Source: Hyalella azteca
Lineage: Eukaryota > Arthropoda > Malacostraca > Amphipoda > Hyalellidae
NCBI RefSeq assembly: GCF_000764305.2
Contig: NW_025934572.1
Location: 186,001-250,000 of the forward strand
DNA length: 64,000 bases
Reading direction: 5' to 3'
Shown here: in pieces, positions 47,831 to 61,918 of the stretch
Layout: the number at the start of each line of letters is the position of its first letter
Position numbering within the stretch: position 1 is the stretch's first letter
Notes under the pieces: model-generated
What the model saw: the letters and a program-made list of their open reading frames with translations, nothing else
What the model was told of the DNA's origin: nothing
Database searches by the model: none
Position numbers and translations under genes: made by a program

Positions 47831-48412
47831 TGTATTTTTCGTAATTAGTTGTGCGTCGAAGCAGCTAAAATAAGTCAAAGAAAAATGTTATCTCTTAAAC
47901 TAAAGCAGGAATATATTCCAATTCACATCTGAAAACGATTTAAAATCATGATTCTTTCTTTTGTGTGACCAGTCATTGATCAGCACTCGTTTCTTAGTAG
48001 AATCTTCCACTGATGCCACAAGCTGTCTTGATAAGTTAGTGATTTTACGCATTGCAATAAGCATTTCTTACGTTGCTCCTTCTATGAGGGTGAAATTTGT
48101 GTTGTGACCTCACATAAAAAGAAGAGAAATGGACGGGAGCTAGCCAATATCATATTCATATTTTGAAATCCGGGTAAGCTGCACAAAATTAATGCAATGA
48201 AGGAAACGAGTGATTTTAGGGCAATGTGAACATGAGGGAAAGCGCGCATAAACTCGTACGTGTCTGGCTACCGGGCACGGAGCTAGGCGCGGTGCTGTGC
48301 GTTGAGCAACGAATCCGTCGCTGCGGATTAACAAACGGAAACGAAAGTTGCCGGCCGCCGCATCTGCCTCGTAGGGGTTATGAACTTCCTTCTTCTGCGT
48401 CATTGAAAATCT

Positions 48413-48659
48413 TCACTTTCTTTTGCGTTATGAACCATTACTGCTGCAATCCGTTCCCTATCAGGCTCATTAAATTAAAATGAAGGCAGCCTTGGTTTCT
48501 TTTTTCGGCTTTCTTAAGTTAATCGTATTTAATTACTTTCTTTTGCATTATGAACCATTACTGCTGCAATCCGTTTACTATCATGCAGGTTCATTAAATT
48601 AAATTGAAGGCAGCCTTGGTTTCTTTTTTCGGCTTTCTTAAGCTTAATCGTATTTAATT
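48413..48659. repeat. Tandem duplication of about 120 bp
   Basis: Copies 48413-48532 and 48533-48659 share actttcttttgc(a/g)ttatgaaccattactgctgc through ggcagccttggtttcttttt to aatcgtatttaat, with a few substitutions and small insertions in the second. Confidence 0.93.
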
Positions 48660-51600
48660 GAATATTTCACTGGAATAAAGTAATCATCACAGGCAAATTA
48701 TGAGACGTGTTTTGATTTGATTTTATATTTAAGGCTCCTTAATTAAAGTAAAGACAATTTTACGGAGAAAAATTTTGAAAAATTACTTTATTAAAAAACA
48801 AATTAAATTATCAAGAACAAAATTCTAGACATAATTTCTCCGTTTAATATTGTCCAATAAAAAATGGTGATTGATCAATTGTCATTTTAGTGACGAGAAA
48901 GAGAAAGCTCAAGTTTTACAATGAAATAGAAATCTTTCGGTCATACATTCGATCGTACATGAGACGTGACGACGTTGTACAGGATTAGTCTCAACAATTT
49001 AATAAAATTCTAGCAGCAACTTGTAACTCCGATATCGCACAGAATATTTATAAACACAAATTTGTACTTTTTGCCAGACATATAAGCTGTTAAAAAACGT
49101 GGATATGAATTTTCAAAATGAATAACATCCAAAGATTTATACAAGAAATTACAGTTTCCAAATACTCCCATGGATCAATAGTGACGACCGGTGGTCACCC
49201 CCCCCATGGCGACCGGTGTTCACAATATTTATGTTGTTGTTTTTGTTATGAAATACGTTTTAATTAACAGACCTGGGGTAGCATGCCCATGGAATGCCTT
49301 TTCAGTATCCTCCTAAACTATTTCAGATAGTTTGGAGCAATTGTATTTTGAGTATGAAAGTATTTAATGTATGGATCGAACTAAGTTCTGAATGGCTTTC
49401 TTTAAACATGACGTTAAATTCTGCAATTGAAATTCTGCAATCCAATTTAATCTCACTCCTAAAATTAGGCAGTTAAACTTGCTTCTCCTTACTTATTACA
49501 TACAAAAACTGCAACTAAAATTATTTTTCTTTGGTGCTGCATTTTCTGAGCTTGACGAAAGATCATCATCGCCAGGACATGTAAACTGCAATACACAGCG
49601 GTTATTTGTATATATTCGGACATTTTCTTACTTTTTCTGTTGTAATATTTTTTTGCAAGTTTAATTAATTGTAAATGTTCCTTTTGAGACATATTTTCAC
49701 CACAGCGGTAGATCTATTATTTATTAATTTTAATTTACATTTTATAAATATTTTCGCGTTGTATTGGTAATTAGTGTTCGAAGAGATCCGTGATGTAAGG
49801 TCCCACATACGAAAGAAGAAATCGTCCATTTTGCAACGTTTTCCCAGGCCAGCTTTGATAATTTAAGGACATATATAAAGGCCGTCTCTAAAATAATCAT
49901 TAACTATCGAGCCATAAAACGTCTCTGTAATCGGTTTATCGTAAGTCTTTAGCTTTTGATCAGAGCAATTTTCAGAAGACTTTTAACGCTCCCGGAGGAG
50001 CGCGTGTACCATAGCTTTGAAATGGTAGTCTAGCACATTATTAAAAAACAGTTGAAGGTAATAAAACAAATTGGAGCACTTAATTATATGTGTCATTCAC
50101 AATGTGTTAATAATAGCCGCTGCCATGCAAGTAAGCCGGAACAAAAGGAGGCGTCAGCTCGTAATGCGCTCTATTTGATGCTCGAAGTTTTTTATGAAGA
50201 AACCTGCGGTCGTTTTTAAGCGGCCTGCTACTCGCTCTGTGCAGTGAAATATTAGCGTGCAGAGCTCGCCTGCGTAACTGTCCCGCCTTGGGTCGTTTTG
50301 GCACCCTGCCAAAAATACGCAGCGGATGGTGCATACGCGGTTCGGGTTAAGGGCGGAATTCCCTTGCTCTTTTGAGGTCAATTTATATGCAATATCCCCC
50401 GGCTCGTAGATCTGTTAGTGTGTAGTGTATGTGGTGGTTCCTGAACTTAAATTTCAACCCAACTTCTTCATTTAACTTTAATTTTAAACTAAACTTCAAA
50501 CAATTTTTGCAGGATTATCAACGTACAAATTTCAATTTTGTTCATATAGGGTGGTACGGCGAAGAAGTCTCTTTAGATCGAAGCACTTGCGACACCAGAC
50601 AAAATAACCTATCATCTTCAGAATTTAGAAAATATCTCACATCTAATAAAATATCAATTTCCTGCTACAATTTGGTGCATTTACTCATTTCATTGTCATA
50701 TGATTCACTGTCAACGAGTGGTCGGTCGGTTCAGTGCTTCATGCTGATCATGCTTCTATCAGGGTCACCACCCCGGGGCGCGAGTTGTAAGACTTGAGAT
50801 TGGCGGCAAGCAAAACAATGCTCGGCCGCTCCTCATCCATTAACCTTTTGGGAAAGCCACAGCGAAAGTTAGCAAAGGGTTTTGTCAGATCTCTTCTATT
50901 ATATCGAAGAAAGTGTAGCAGCTATAACTGTGAAGTTGGATTGGGTGGGACGTCATGGAAGTTTGTTTGATTCTCTTTTACACTGGAAAAATAAAATATT
51001 GTGAAAGAAACGTCACAATTTGCTGAAAATTGCTGATATATACTAATTCAAGGGTGCTGATTACAAATTTGATAATTATAAATATTGTTTAGTTCTAGTT
51101 TTCAAGTTATCCTAAGAAGTCGTGTTGGTTTATTTTATGATTTCTCATTGAATGTATTAACTGTAAAATGGTTCTGTTTCAAATGTTTTTCATGTCACTT
51201 AGCTGTCTGTTAGTATCAGATTACATTAAGAACTATAGTGACGTTATTTCACTAATTATAATCAAACAAGCCAATAATGTGCGTCGACAATATTGATTAA
51301 TTCGTTAAAATCTGTGGTAAAGAGACATGGCTTAAAAAAACGCACGAACATACTAGTGATCGAGAAAGTTGCCATTTAAAGTATACTGTACTTTGTTCAT
51401 GAGATGGGAGATCGAGAACAACTATGAGCTATCCCTGAAGGGTTTCTGACTGGTTATGTAGCAAAAAGCGAAACATGGGATTTGCTTTACCTTGGATGAA
51501 ACAAACTGCTCATGTTACCGATTACTATTTTTGCATTGCCATCCTTATTTCATGACATTACAAAATGAAACGGACGCAATCAATCCATTATCCAACAATA

Positions 51601-53483
51601 ATTACGTGGTTAGTTTGATGGATGGACTAATATTTCACTACACTAATGGAGAATTGAGATTGTTGTTAAACTACTCAATTTAAAAGACTCAAGGCTTCAC
51701 TCCTACACGATGGAAGCTTTCAACACTCAGCTCACAGATGACAATATAAATTTCAACAGATGACAATATAAATCTAGCGCTAGTCAAAGTAAAAAATGAA
51801 TAACGTCAGTTACCACATCGGTGAATTAATAGAACCTGTAGCACTTCTTTTAGGGTTGCATCTCTCTTTATTATACAAGGTTCTGTTGCTTTCTTTGTTA
51901 GTGGGATTGTGAAGAGCGATAGCGGATCATTACAATAAATAAACGGAACCAAAAAAAAATAAAAAATTTCGAGTGGTGCTGGGTGCCGCCAGAAAAAAAT
52001 GGACTTCGAGAAAAATGAGTTTACGATTTTAATTAATTTCAGAATAAAAATGTTAAGACTTAAAATTTTTATTCTTAATCCTCTAATTCCAGCACAGTGG
52101 AGCTGTGCTTCCTGGTTTCTTTCCGAAAGATTCTATTCTACGGCCAGCCTCAGTGACGATTTCGTTACTGTGCGCGCTTACGACGAGTCCGCTTCTGAGC
52201 GATAGCTAAATACTATTGTGGTCCGATGTTTATGCCCACACCATAAATCGCTTGAAAGCATCGTTGTTGTATAAATTAGCAATGTTAATACCTATGTATA
52301 TATTAAAATTTGTCCGGTTATGGGAATTTTTAACCGAACAAATTTTTATGATGGCCGGTTAAAAATTAAAATTTTAATTAAGTGCCAAACTATAAAATGG
52401 AATCTTTCGATGGATTTTTGAGAGTTGCCTACAAGCCAACGATTCAGCTGCTCATCACAGCTCAGATACTCGTTGGAATTGTTCGATGGCTTCCATAACT
52501 TCGTTTGATATTGCAGTTAAGTGATGAAACTAGTCCAGAAAGTGCTTTGTAGCGCGACGATTTCGCCCAAACTTCAATTTATGTATCTTTTAACAGGAAT
52601 ACAAAATTCTGATTTCAACTGACTACGAATAACTATGTGAAATTCAAAAATTTTTTCATCGTCAAAGGATGCTGTGCAAACATAGTTTGAATTTAATAGG
52701 GTTGTAAATGGTATTATATTTATTAAAAGTACATCAACTAATGAACCCCTCAAACTAAAAAATTGAGGAAAGTCAAAAAATTATTGAAAGACTTGAGCTG
52801 ATCTTGCCTTTACACCAGGCGACCGTCTCGGAACTGCAGGGAGAGGTCGAAAATATTTCCTTTTCAATGGGAACGATTACAGGCATATGAATAATTTGGT
52901 CTTTGATTATAAATTATTCAGCTAGTATCTCAGGTCAATATTATTTTTAAATTTCTACTGCGGCGTAACCTCCGAAAAAGCCTTGACAAAGACGGAGAAT
53001 AACGCTCGTAAGCTTGACCCTCGATTCTACAAGAGGATGCGATTGCCAAGTGAGTACTTGCATCGAGTACTAATACACCATAATTTTATTCTTAAAATTC
53101 AAAACACGTCTCTTGATATTACATTCCTAATTCTTAAGAATTGATTCCTAATACATGATTAATGAAACGAAATTTAAGAATTAAACAAATTTCTGAAATG
53201 CCCAGAATGAACTCATTTTAATGCTCTGTCTGAGATTCTTGAATCTCTCTCTTATCGCAGACAAAACTTTCTTTAACATAAAGTAGAGCCTTCCACTTTC
53301 ACTAGAGTTGTTCAATCCTAACAGGCCTCAACACGCTTAGAATTTCTAACCTCAGGACAAGCTGAACTTTCTCTGCAAAAATCAGCGAAGCGACCAGCAA
53401 TTGCCTCCTCTTCAATTCAGAAGCGAGCGTAATTTTTGACGGCGGAAGATTTTTACGTTTGGCAAAAAAACTTGTTCCGCGGC
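48660..53483. other. No gene seen; contains a 16-bp-arm hairpin
   Basis: Mostly AT-rich. At 52305-52346 aaaatttgtccggtta pairs with taaccgaacaaatttt (one mismatch) across a 10-nt loop. A somewhat GC-richer patch at 50110-50380 has no consistent frame. Confidence 0.5.
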
Positions 53484-53870
53484 TGCATCCCATCGATCTA
53501 TTGCTGCGTTATATCGATCTATGGCTGCGTTCTATCGATCATGCAGCTGCGTCCAATCGATATATGGCTGCGTTTCATCTATCCATAGCAGCGTTCCATC
53601 GACCCATGGCTGAGTTCTATCGATCTATGGCTGATGCGTACAATCACTCCTTGGCCGCACCTTATGGATCAACGACTGCGCCTCATCTATCCACGATTGC
53701 ACCTCTTTGATCTGCGATTACACATTTTGATCCACGTGGATCAATCCATGGCGGCGACTCACCGATCCACGGCTGGGCTTTATCAATCCACGGCTACATC
53801 CACTTGTTCCATGGCTCCGTCCTCTCGATCCACGCCTGCATGCCATGATCAATTATGGCTGCGATCCGGG
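53484..53870. repeat. Degenerate 20-22 bp repeat (ATCGATCTATGGCTGCGTTC)
   Basis: About 16 units with the core tc(c)atcgatc(t/c)atggctgcg, most regular between 53500 and 53630 and then decaying. Open frames over it result from the repeat. Confidence 0.88.
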
Positions 53871-54424
53871 TATGTAATCCACAAATTACTGTCATACAGG
53901 TGATAGTTTTTACCGTGGTTCCGGCAGTAAGATTTTCAACAGCTGCCTGCTTAGAATCCCAAATAACGAGTCAATGACATTCCTGGGAAGCTCAGTGACC
54001 AGTATTTGGCTTGCGTGCCTGCCTGAACTATAAATGAATCTTAGAGAGGCAGATAATGAAAAATTGATAATTAAATAAGTGACTTTCCAATATAAAGTTC
54101 AAATGTTCGTGATCGCCAAGAATCTCAGTGAGGGAAAGCTTAAATATCGCCATATCATATACTAAAATGTCTTCTGCATCTAAAATTTAGCCACAAGAAT
54201 CTGCGTTGTCGCTAAACAACAATCTGCGTTGTCGCTATCTGCACAAATCTTCATCCTTCTAATAAGAATCGTTGTTATACAGCGTGAGCTCTGTTAGTGA
54301 ACGAATAAACTGAGACTATTAAACGAACCAAACGCCTCATATACGACCAGCTGATCCGGCCCTCTGGCTTGCTGAGCTGGCCCCATCGGATAGCTTAACT
54401 GGCTCATCGCATCATATTTTCTTC

Positions 54425-54740
54425 CATGTCACCAAATTGCTGTCCCATCATATTGCCATTCCATCTTATTAAATTTCTGTTCGCATTGCCGTCCCATCGT
54501 ATCTCCTTACTGTCCCACCACATCGTATTTCTTTCACATCTCATCAAATCGCCATGTTATCGTATCACATCGCTGTCTTATAATGTCCTATTGCTGTCCC
54601 ATCATTTCGAGTTATCGTCCGGTCGCCTCATATTGCCGTCCCATTGCCTCGTACTGCCTCGCTTTACCTCACATTGCCGTATTGTCGTCTCAACGCCTCA
54701 CATTGCCGTCCCATCGTCTCGTCTTGCGGTCACACCTTTT
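54425..54740. repeat. Degenerate repeat (CATATTGCCGTCCCATCGT)
   Basis: Units of about 18-22 bp with the core attgccgtcccatcgt, loosely repeated about 15 times and pyrimidine-rich on the plus strand. The frame at 54426-54812 (128 codons) results from the repeat composition (LPSH, ILSH). Confidence 0.8.
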
Positions 54741-57169
54741 CACCTTCCCGTCTCTTGCTGGTCGAATGTCCCACATAAATCTTCACATGTCCGATGGGCC
54801 AGAGCTTTGTAGATTTGGTGAAAATTAATTGTATACATTGCACATTTTGCAGCTACCTCCTCATTCTAATCCATTCGTAAATGAATCTAATTTAGATGTG
54901 CAACAAAAATGTCACCAAGACATTTTTGAGACACTGCCTGTGACTCGTGAGTCGACAATTTCCGCCCCTGTAAATGCAGTGTTTGGGGTTATCAGTTGCA
55001 GCTGTTCCTTAATTGGCTTCGTTAGCATGAAAATATTTTCAGGTTTAATACATTTCGCTCGTTTTTTCTCATCGTTTACAGGGTTTGTAGCACCTGTAAT
55101 GATGAAAGCTATTAGCTAAAAAATCATCATAACCTTTCCATTTGTCAGTGCATTTATGAGGTCAATCTAAAGTAGTGTTTTGCTGTCTTATTGTCACCGA
55201 CAAAATGCACATTTGTACACTCCAGGTTTCTTTTGGTGAGGAGTCATCGAGGGAAATGACCCAGAAATACAATGCAGCTTTCCCTGGATGGCACGTGCTC
55301 TCTTTCTCACCCTTATGTTGATAAGCGTTAAGTTCAGTTCGCAACATTAAACTTCCTTCCTATGTCTGCTGCTTCACTTCTGTCGCCCGGGCTGTCCTTG
55401 TTCTAGATTTTTGAGTTTTATTTCGACGTCAGTAAATAGTGTATTAATTGTGAACGCTAACGAATAATTTGATCACCGACTTACGATACGCAGCGGGAAT
55501 CTGGTCCATGAATTTTCGGGCCCAGCGGAAGGATACAAAATTTTATTAAGCTGTCAGGAAGAAAATGTACCGGGCAAAATTTTGAATTTTTTCAGTTGTT
55601 AAATGATTTTGATTCCAAAATATTCGCGATCCTTTTAATTGTGACTTGATATGAACCAAGATATTAAAATAAAGAATATGGATAACTTATTGAGTTATTT
55701 GCTTGATATATGAATGTAATTTTCCTATTAATTTAATTATTTACATCGAATTTAAAACCCTAAACGTGCTGGAAGGCGTAGAGGTTATAATTTTTTTGCG
55801 ATCGGAGTCCAAATTTTGGAATGAAAAAAAAAATCAACAAACGATGGAACGTTTTTCCGGCGGTGTGATTCGAAGCCTCAGTTGCCGATGAGTTTGTATT
55901 AAATGGTGTCATCACTGAAAAACCTGACGCTGAATAGTGACCTAAATAGTTAATAATGGCCGGACTTTCATGATCCAGCTCAATTTCTTGTAGAGGTTGA
56001 CCGCTCATTGAGAGGGTCACACCTCGGACGGTATGCAGCCATATAGCAACACGCTATGATGGTCTCTGGTTCACTGGAACGCACGCCGATTTACCATTTT
56101 AGAAAGTGCCTTTCGTGATGTTTAGTTCTACTTCCTGAGAGCTTCATGAGTTGAACTGTGTTCGGTAAGTAGCTAGTAGTCATTGCATAAGAAATTGTTG
56201 TTCATCTATCAATCAGTCGAAAGATTTATTCTGCTGAGCAATCTAAATATTGTATCCAAATAGGATAACCTTTTAAATAAATTTTATTTATGAAATAACC
56301 ATATGAAATAACGCCTCTACTTTAATTAAATCTCGTTTGTAATTTGATTTAAACTTCTGAACGTATAACCACATAGCGCTGGTCAAGCTCCCACTGCGAC
56401 ACTAACACGAACTTCCGTGCGTTTGGTTGCATGAAAACCAACATGAAATATTTAAACATATCTGTAAATAAAAGTAGCACAGAATAAATTAATAGTCCTC
56501 TAGTGTATTTTAGAACAAAACAAATCAAATGGAAACAATACGTGTACACGTGCTCAGCTCTGCTACTCCGGTGCGCTAGCGCCTGAAGCCGCACCTCTTC
56601 AAGTCTAATAACAATCAAAACGGGTCGCCTGCCGAAGACCACCACTGCCCTGGATGTAATGGACCATCATGATTCCTGCCTTCCGGAACGTAGCCTTCAA
56701 CACGTCAAGCCGTCCGTATCTAGGCCGTGGGTCGAACCAGCCCTCGGTCGAACGGCCACTTGTCGAAGGACGATAAATTTTGGAACAGAACTTATGCTAT
56801 CTGAAACCTAACCTCAGATGCGGTGAACGTAAAATTACGTAATTTAACGATGCCTGGAAGTCATATTCGATCCGCGGCCTGATGGTGCACGGCAGTTGGT
56901 GGTCAAAGCCGAAGAGGACAAAGCCGAGTGGTGCACACCTGATTGGTGTAGGTCCGGAGAGATAAAAGGCGTTCGATTCAGGGCTTATTGGTGCACAAAA
57001 TTGGGGGTGCACGGCTGCGCTCCCATCAAAACAATCCTTACTAAATCTGCTCAAAATATTCTAACAACGCTCGTCGTGGCACTTAAAACTTCAGCACAAC
57101 GTATAGATAATTAAATTAATTATTTCGAACGGAGAACTTACGATCATAGTAAGGACTGTAGAGCATATG
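54741..57169. other. No gene seen
   Basis: The plus-strand frame at 54829-55119 follows a TGCAG and contains hydrophobic stretches, but no family is recognised and no donor or partner exon was found. The rest is AT-rich. Confidence 0.4.
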
Positions 57170-57225
57170 TTTTTAGCGCATTTTCTCATTTATGGAAAAA
57201 ATGCACTATTGTGCTCGCCATGTCC

Positions 57226-57264
<39 letters not shown>

Positions 57265-57351
57265 CGTCTGTCCGTGACCTCAAGTTTTTGTCGACGAGAA
57301 AATGCGCTCTCTGTCACTCACTGCAGTGAGTACTGAGTTATATATTTTTTT
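57170..57351 (+). mobile_element. Dispersed repeat, copy 3, with longer GTCT tract
   Basis: Same element with a (GTCT)n tract expanded to about 8-9 units (57228-57262). The tail tactgagttatatattttttt is followed at 57361-57365 by TGCAG and then a GC-rich stretch that may be an exon. Confidence 0.9.
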
Positions 57352-57365
57352 AAATTCGGTTGCAG

Positions 57366-57455
57366 GAGCGACATGGGCGGCTCGCGCAGCTGGCAGCTGC
57401 ATGGAACGCGCAAGCGATGTACAGCTGCGGGTTGACCTACATGGACCAATGTTAA
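57366..57455 (+). CDS. Possible exon after dispersed repeat copy 3
   Basis: A GC-rich island follows a good acceptor (ttcggttgcag). One frame reads ERHGRLAQLAAAWNAQAMYS... to TAA at 57455; another stays open much longer (ATWAARAAGSCMERASDVQL...). No family is recognised and no partner exon was found, so frame, end and even strand are uncertain. Confidence 0.25.
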   Translation, partial: ERHGRLAQLAAAWNAQAMYSCGLTYMDQC

Positions 57456-58427
57456 GGAACGATTTAATGTCGGGTTTTCCGCGTTGGATGTCAAATCGCT
57501 TGGTTGCGATTACTTTTAATTATGATGTCAGGTATTGAGAATGAAATGTCAGTTTTGTTAGAGATAATATTTGGCAGACTGATTATTGGCGGTAAAATGA
57601 TGGGTCTTGGTTTAGTGATGAATTTAAGAAAGTGTAATTTCGCTTATGAATTCTACTCCCACGAAGAAAGACATAAGATGACAATAGTTCGATAAATAAT
57701 TAAAATTAAGATTATATGACGTTTTGCCCCCTTTTTTGAAAAAAAAAGATTCGTAAACAGCTCTGGAGAAATCATTTAAATAATAAAATTTTCAATCAAA
57801 ATGTATATACATGAGCTGTATAGTTTTTTTTCACAGCCCCAGGTGAGATATTTAGCAGCTACACCACGTCAGGAGCTAAACCATCACATTAGACTGACTG
57901 CACGCGAGCGCGCCCAGCGGTCGTCTTAATTCTGGCACCGCCTCATAAAAAGTGGCCGGACTACAAGCATTGCGTGCGTCTGGTTAAACCAAACACGACA
58001 CTCTGCGTGGCATTCAAAATGACGGCGCGGAATATGAGCAACGCCCCTGGTGTGTCATTCGCTGCTCTATAAAACCTTTGGTTTATTTTAACAATTTTTT
58101 AATTCTGGGTGATTGAAAAAAATATCAAAAATATTCCTTTCTGCGTTGGAAGAAAATAACGTCACGTAATGTATACAATTTTTTTTAATTCTAATGTACT
58201 TACATTGAAAAAAGTTTTCGCAAGATTAAACAAACTATACTGAATTTTATGAATAAAAGTGATCATTGACATGCACACAATGGTCACGAATGGACATTTT
58301 TTATTTTCATCAAGACCACCTAGAATGTGTCAGTGTGTCGAAGTCTTCCTCTGCTCAATCAAAATGAAATTAAATTCTCCTCTTGCTTATTTAGACACGC
58401 AGATTAGTTATGATTGCGTATTTTCAC

Positions 58428-58522
58428 CATCGGGGAGTCGCCGGCAATCTCTGATCTCTATAATTGTTCTCGTAACATCCGACGCTCCTTCGACTACGGC
58501 GCTGACAACCGCAGCTGCGACT
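58428..58522 (-). CDS. Probable internal exon, possibly cystatin-like
   Basis: On the minus strand, acceptor TATTTTAG and donor GATG|GTGAAA enclose 95 nt of GC-rich sequence. In the frame with two bases taken from the previous exon it encodes VAAAVVSAVVEGASDVTRTI then IEIRDCRRLPD. The exon at 63833-63931 ends in exactly that phase (AG| + A gives Arg). The segment VVSAVVEG...TIIEIRDC recalls the central strand pair of cystatins, where the motif is QxVxG; here the Gln is Ala. Family assignment is weak. Confidence 0.45.
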
Positions 58523-61500
58523 CTAAAATACAGATGTAGTTTTTTCCGGTCTCGTTTTGCTCGCTCGAGTGATTTTACGCACGATCAATATTCCAATTTG
58601 AGCCTTAACTGACCACCGGCAGGAAGCAATAAAATTACCATTACATTCCTCAAGAATCTTACCCGCTTCTTTGCTGTTTTTTAGTCCTTGCACTACGGAT
58701 CTCCAGCACACAGCCGCGCAGGATAAAACTAACTTACAATTTACGATTAACTGTAAAATAAATTGCAGCTGGCTGACCGTGTAGGCTGGTTCTCACGAAT
58801 ATTTTCCCAAGTAGAGGTTGCATGAGAATTAATAAATACTCATTAATAACTTTCCTAAAATGGCCTATACATACGGCGCCTGGTCACGCAGGGGTTTTGC
58901 GTAATTTCCCAATCACGTAGCCTGGCCTCTTTGATTGACGGGCAGACGAGGGGAGAATAATCGAGGACGTGTGGTTTTCTCTTTGTATCAGCATTCTTGA
59001 CATCCTGTGATTGTGTTCATCTTGTGATCCTCTCACTAATTAGAAAGTTCGGGTCACAGATAGAACTGCTGCACCGCCCAACGATTTCCCGTAGCTGCTT
59101 CGGTGGCCGGGGCTGTATAATCTTCTTGAACTTCCTTTCTTCAGATGAAAGCTGTCAGCAAATTATGTCTGCAGTGAAACCATCTTCCTACCTGTATTTC
59201 TGATTGCCACTGCATCATAGATGGAAGAGGATGCGTTTCATCAGGTGCACAGCCTTCCTTTGATGAAGCATGGGACGTCGGCATGTTTTGATATTCGATG
59301 TGTGCTGAGTGAGCATGCATGAAGGGCACTTAATAATGAACACAATTCTGGATTTAGGAGCACATTTAGAGCAAACTGTACACTGTTGAAGCACTGTATG
59401 AGCATACTGTATAATGTATGAGCGAACTAGAATAAATCAGGGGAATGAATGGAATTCTACTTCCAATCCTGAAAATCAATCGATACAGTTCGCCGCGATT
59501 GAAAATTTACGTGAGGTAGAAAATAATCAAAGTTGAATGACAGGAGCCGCAAAAATGACTAGCGACTTCGAATAAATTTCTCTAAACCGAATAATGGGGA
59601 AATTAACTTCCTGCTTCACTTAATTGCTCTCTGAATGATACAGTATAATTCTGTGACATTAATTCTTTTTGTTTGATAGATAAGAATTAGTGTCGGTTTT
59701 CGATATTCGAAATTCATGACTTACAGTTTCATTGCGAAATTAATTTCGGTTTATGACGTTGGAAGTTTAATACGAACGAATTTTTAGGTGCCAATTAATT
59801 TTTATTTAGTATATTGTATGCATTTTACATCCATTTCTATTTCGAAATTGCTAGATTTCACTTTCAAGGAGAAGTCAGAACGCCGCAGTAGATGCTTGTT
59901 AGGCCGGAGGCATCTGCGCACATCCTGAGATTATCGAGCGCTGAAGGCTGATTGCCTCAGCTGCTTTTTTGTCTTCATTCGAAAGAGTTCAGGAATTCTT
60001 TTGAACTACATTTCAATTTTATCAATTATTTTCATGTAATTACATCCGAATCTTGAACAAATAGTATTATTGAACGTGAACTTTTTCTGCCAATTGAATT
60101 TTGAAATGTGGTGAGAGCAAAACCGTATTCGAATCATCAGAATGGATGCGTTAATTGGACATTCAAACGCGAGAAATTAATGCATTGATGACAAAGATTG
60201 AATTGGAGTCGGAATGTCACCGTCAACATTCCGATTCGCTTGAGCCTTTATTCGAAAAGAAATTCATTCCTAATAACTTGGGGTGATGTATTCAAATTGC
60301 AGAATTAATTAAACAAAATTAAACCGAAATAAGAAATTTTGAAGACGAGTGCCAATCTGCTAGAATACAGCGCTCGCAGCGGGTGCGTCGAAACTCAACG
60401 ATTGTGATCGCCGCTGCTTTCTGGGATTTGAAGTGGCGTTGCTAATGAAAATCATCAGGTGCCATTGTGAACTTCATGAAAGTGTTAATTGATTATATTA
60501 AGAAGCAGCGTCACGCGCTGAATGGCATGATCTAGTGACAAATATTCTCGCAATCCGGACCTGAAATTCAAGCTAACGATTTATCATTGTATTGATTTAA
60601 TTAAGAATGTTTGTAGCCACTTTAATGATACTGCATATAATTGCGGCTGGGTTGTATAGTAACACTAATGTCCATTTATAATCACATCCTTGAGATTCGA
60701 AATTTAATTTCGTGACGATGTTAGACGCAGTGTGTCATTGTGTGCCGCCTTGCAGCTGGTTTTATGACGCCTAATGTCGTGACACTTGGAGAAATTCTCT
60801 CCGAGATCTGCGTCTGCAAATCATCCCTCGATTGACGCCGAAATTATCGCGCGCGAAAAGTCGAACTTTCGCTAAGGTTAGCGGGCGCTGGGTTGATGCA
60901 TTGACAGAAGCGTGGCGGTCTCATTTGCTCATCTTCAGTGAAGGAAAAGTTGCTGAACATGACGAACAGGATCAGATAATAAACAACTACAATGTTTTCC
61001 GACCTAATTGCTGATAATTTTGGTGGCGGCGAGTGCGGTGATACGAAAATATATTAACTACTACAAACAAATAATAATTTGATTACTTGATCTTTAGCTT
61101 GCAAATTCCATAATGGATTGCTAGTTATTCATTTTCTTTGTGAGGAAACCTCAATCATTTGTTTATTTTCATCAAACAAATATTATATAACAAAACACCA
61201 TTTACAAAACAAATGTCACTCGATAGAACTGGGTTACGGGCAAGTGATCGAAAAGGATTATCATCTGCAGCCACGAGATGACAGGAAGCTTGGCAGAAGA
61301 GATACACATGCAGAGGCGGCGCAGCGTCTGCTTTCTTCCTAAGAATGCCCTGGAAACGCTGGCGTTCGCTCTAAAAATTCCTCGTGCATTGTTCAACATA
61401 AAACGTGTGAGCTTCTTCGTGTCGTTACAGCTCAGGAATAATAAGACTGGCAAACCGAACATATTGATATTTGATAAATTTATCTTACCAATGACAACTT

Positions 61501-61918
61501 CCCATTCTGTTTGAAAGACTTTAAACTAGAATTACAGTAAGTGTTTAATCGTTTGCAGTCTTGAAAATTCCGGATTTTTTAAGTTTAATTTATGGAAGAA
61601 ACTTTCGCAGAGTTTTAAGCATAATATAAAGATGACATTTATGTATGAGCGGTAAGAAATCGAATGGATGACGGAAAATGACACTCGCGCTCCACGTATT
61701 CAGGCGTCAAGTCCATAATAGGGCGACTACTGACCGATGGTCTCGATCTTCCTGACCCGACACTTCCTGTCTTAAACACGTCTGTGCGTGGCGTGAAGAC
61801 GTCACCTGAAGTCCCTGCTCAACATACTCTCTTTCAAGTTACCAAACAGTGCCAGCTCTGGTCTGTGATTGGCCGGTTGTTTAAATTCAGTAGGGGCGTA
61901 TAATGCCGCATGCTTGTC
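58523..61918. other. No gene seen
   Basis: Mostly AT-rich. A donor-like CAG|GTAGGA near 59190 (minus strand) follows an open stretch, but its phase does not fit the exons on either side. Confidence 0.45.

Noticed and set aside
54426..55119. 128- and 96-codon frames
   Set aside because: The first follows a degenerate repeat; the second has no partner exon or recognisable domain.
58259..58612. 117-codon plus-strand frame
   Set aside because: The GC-rich part is better explained as a minus-strand exon with both splice sites and a matching phase.
59141..59329. Minus-strand open stretch ending in a good donor (CAG|GTAGGA)
   Set aside because: If joined to the 63833 exon it meets a stop, and no convincing acceptor was found.
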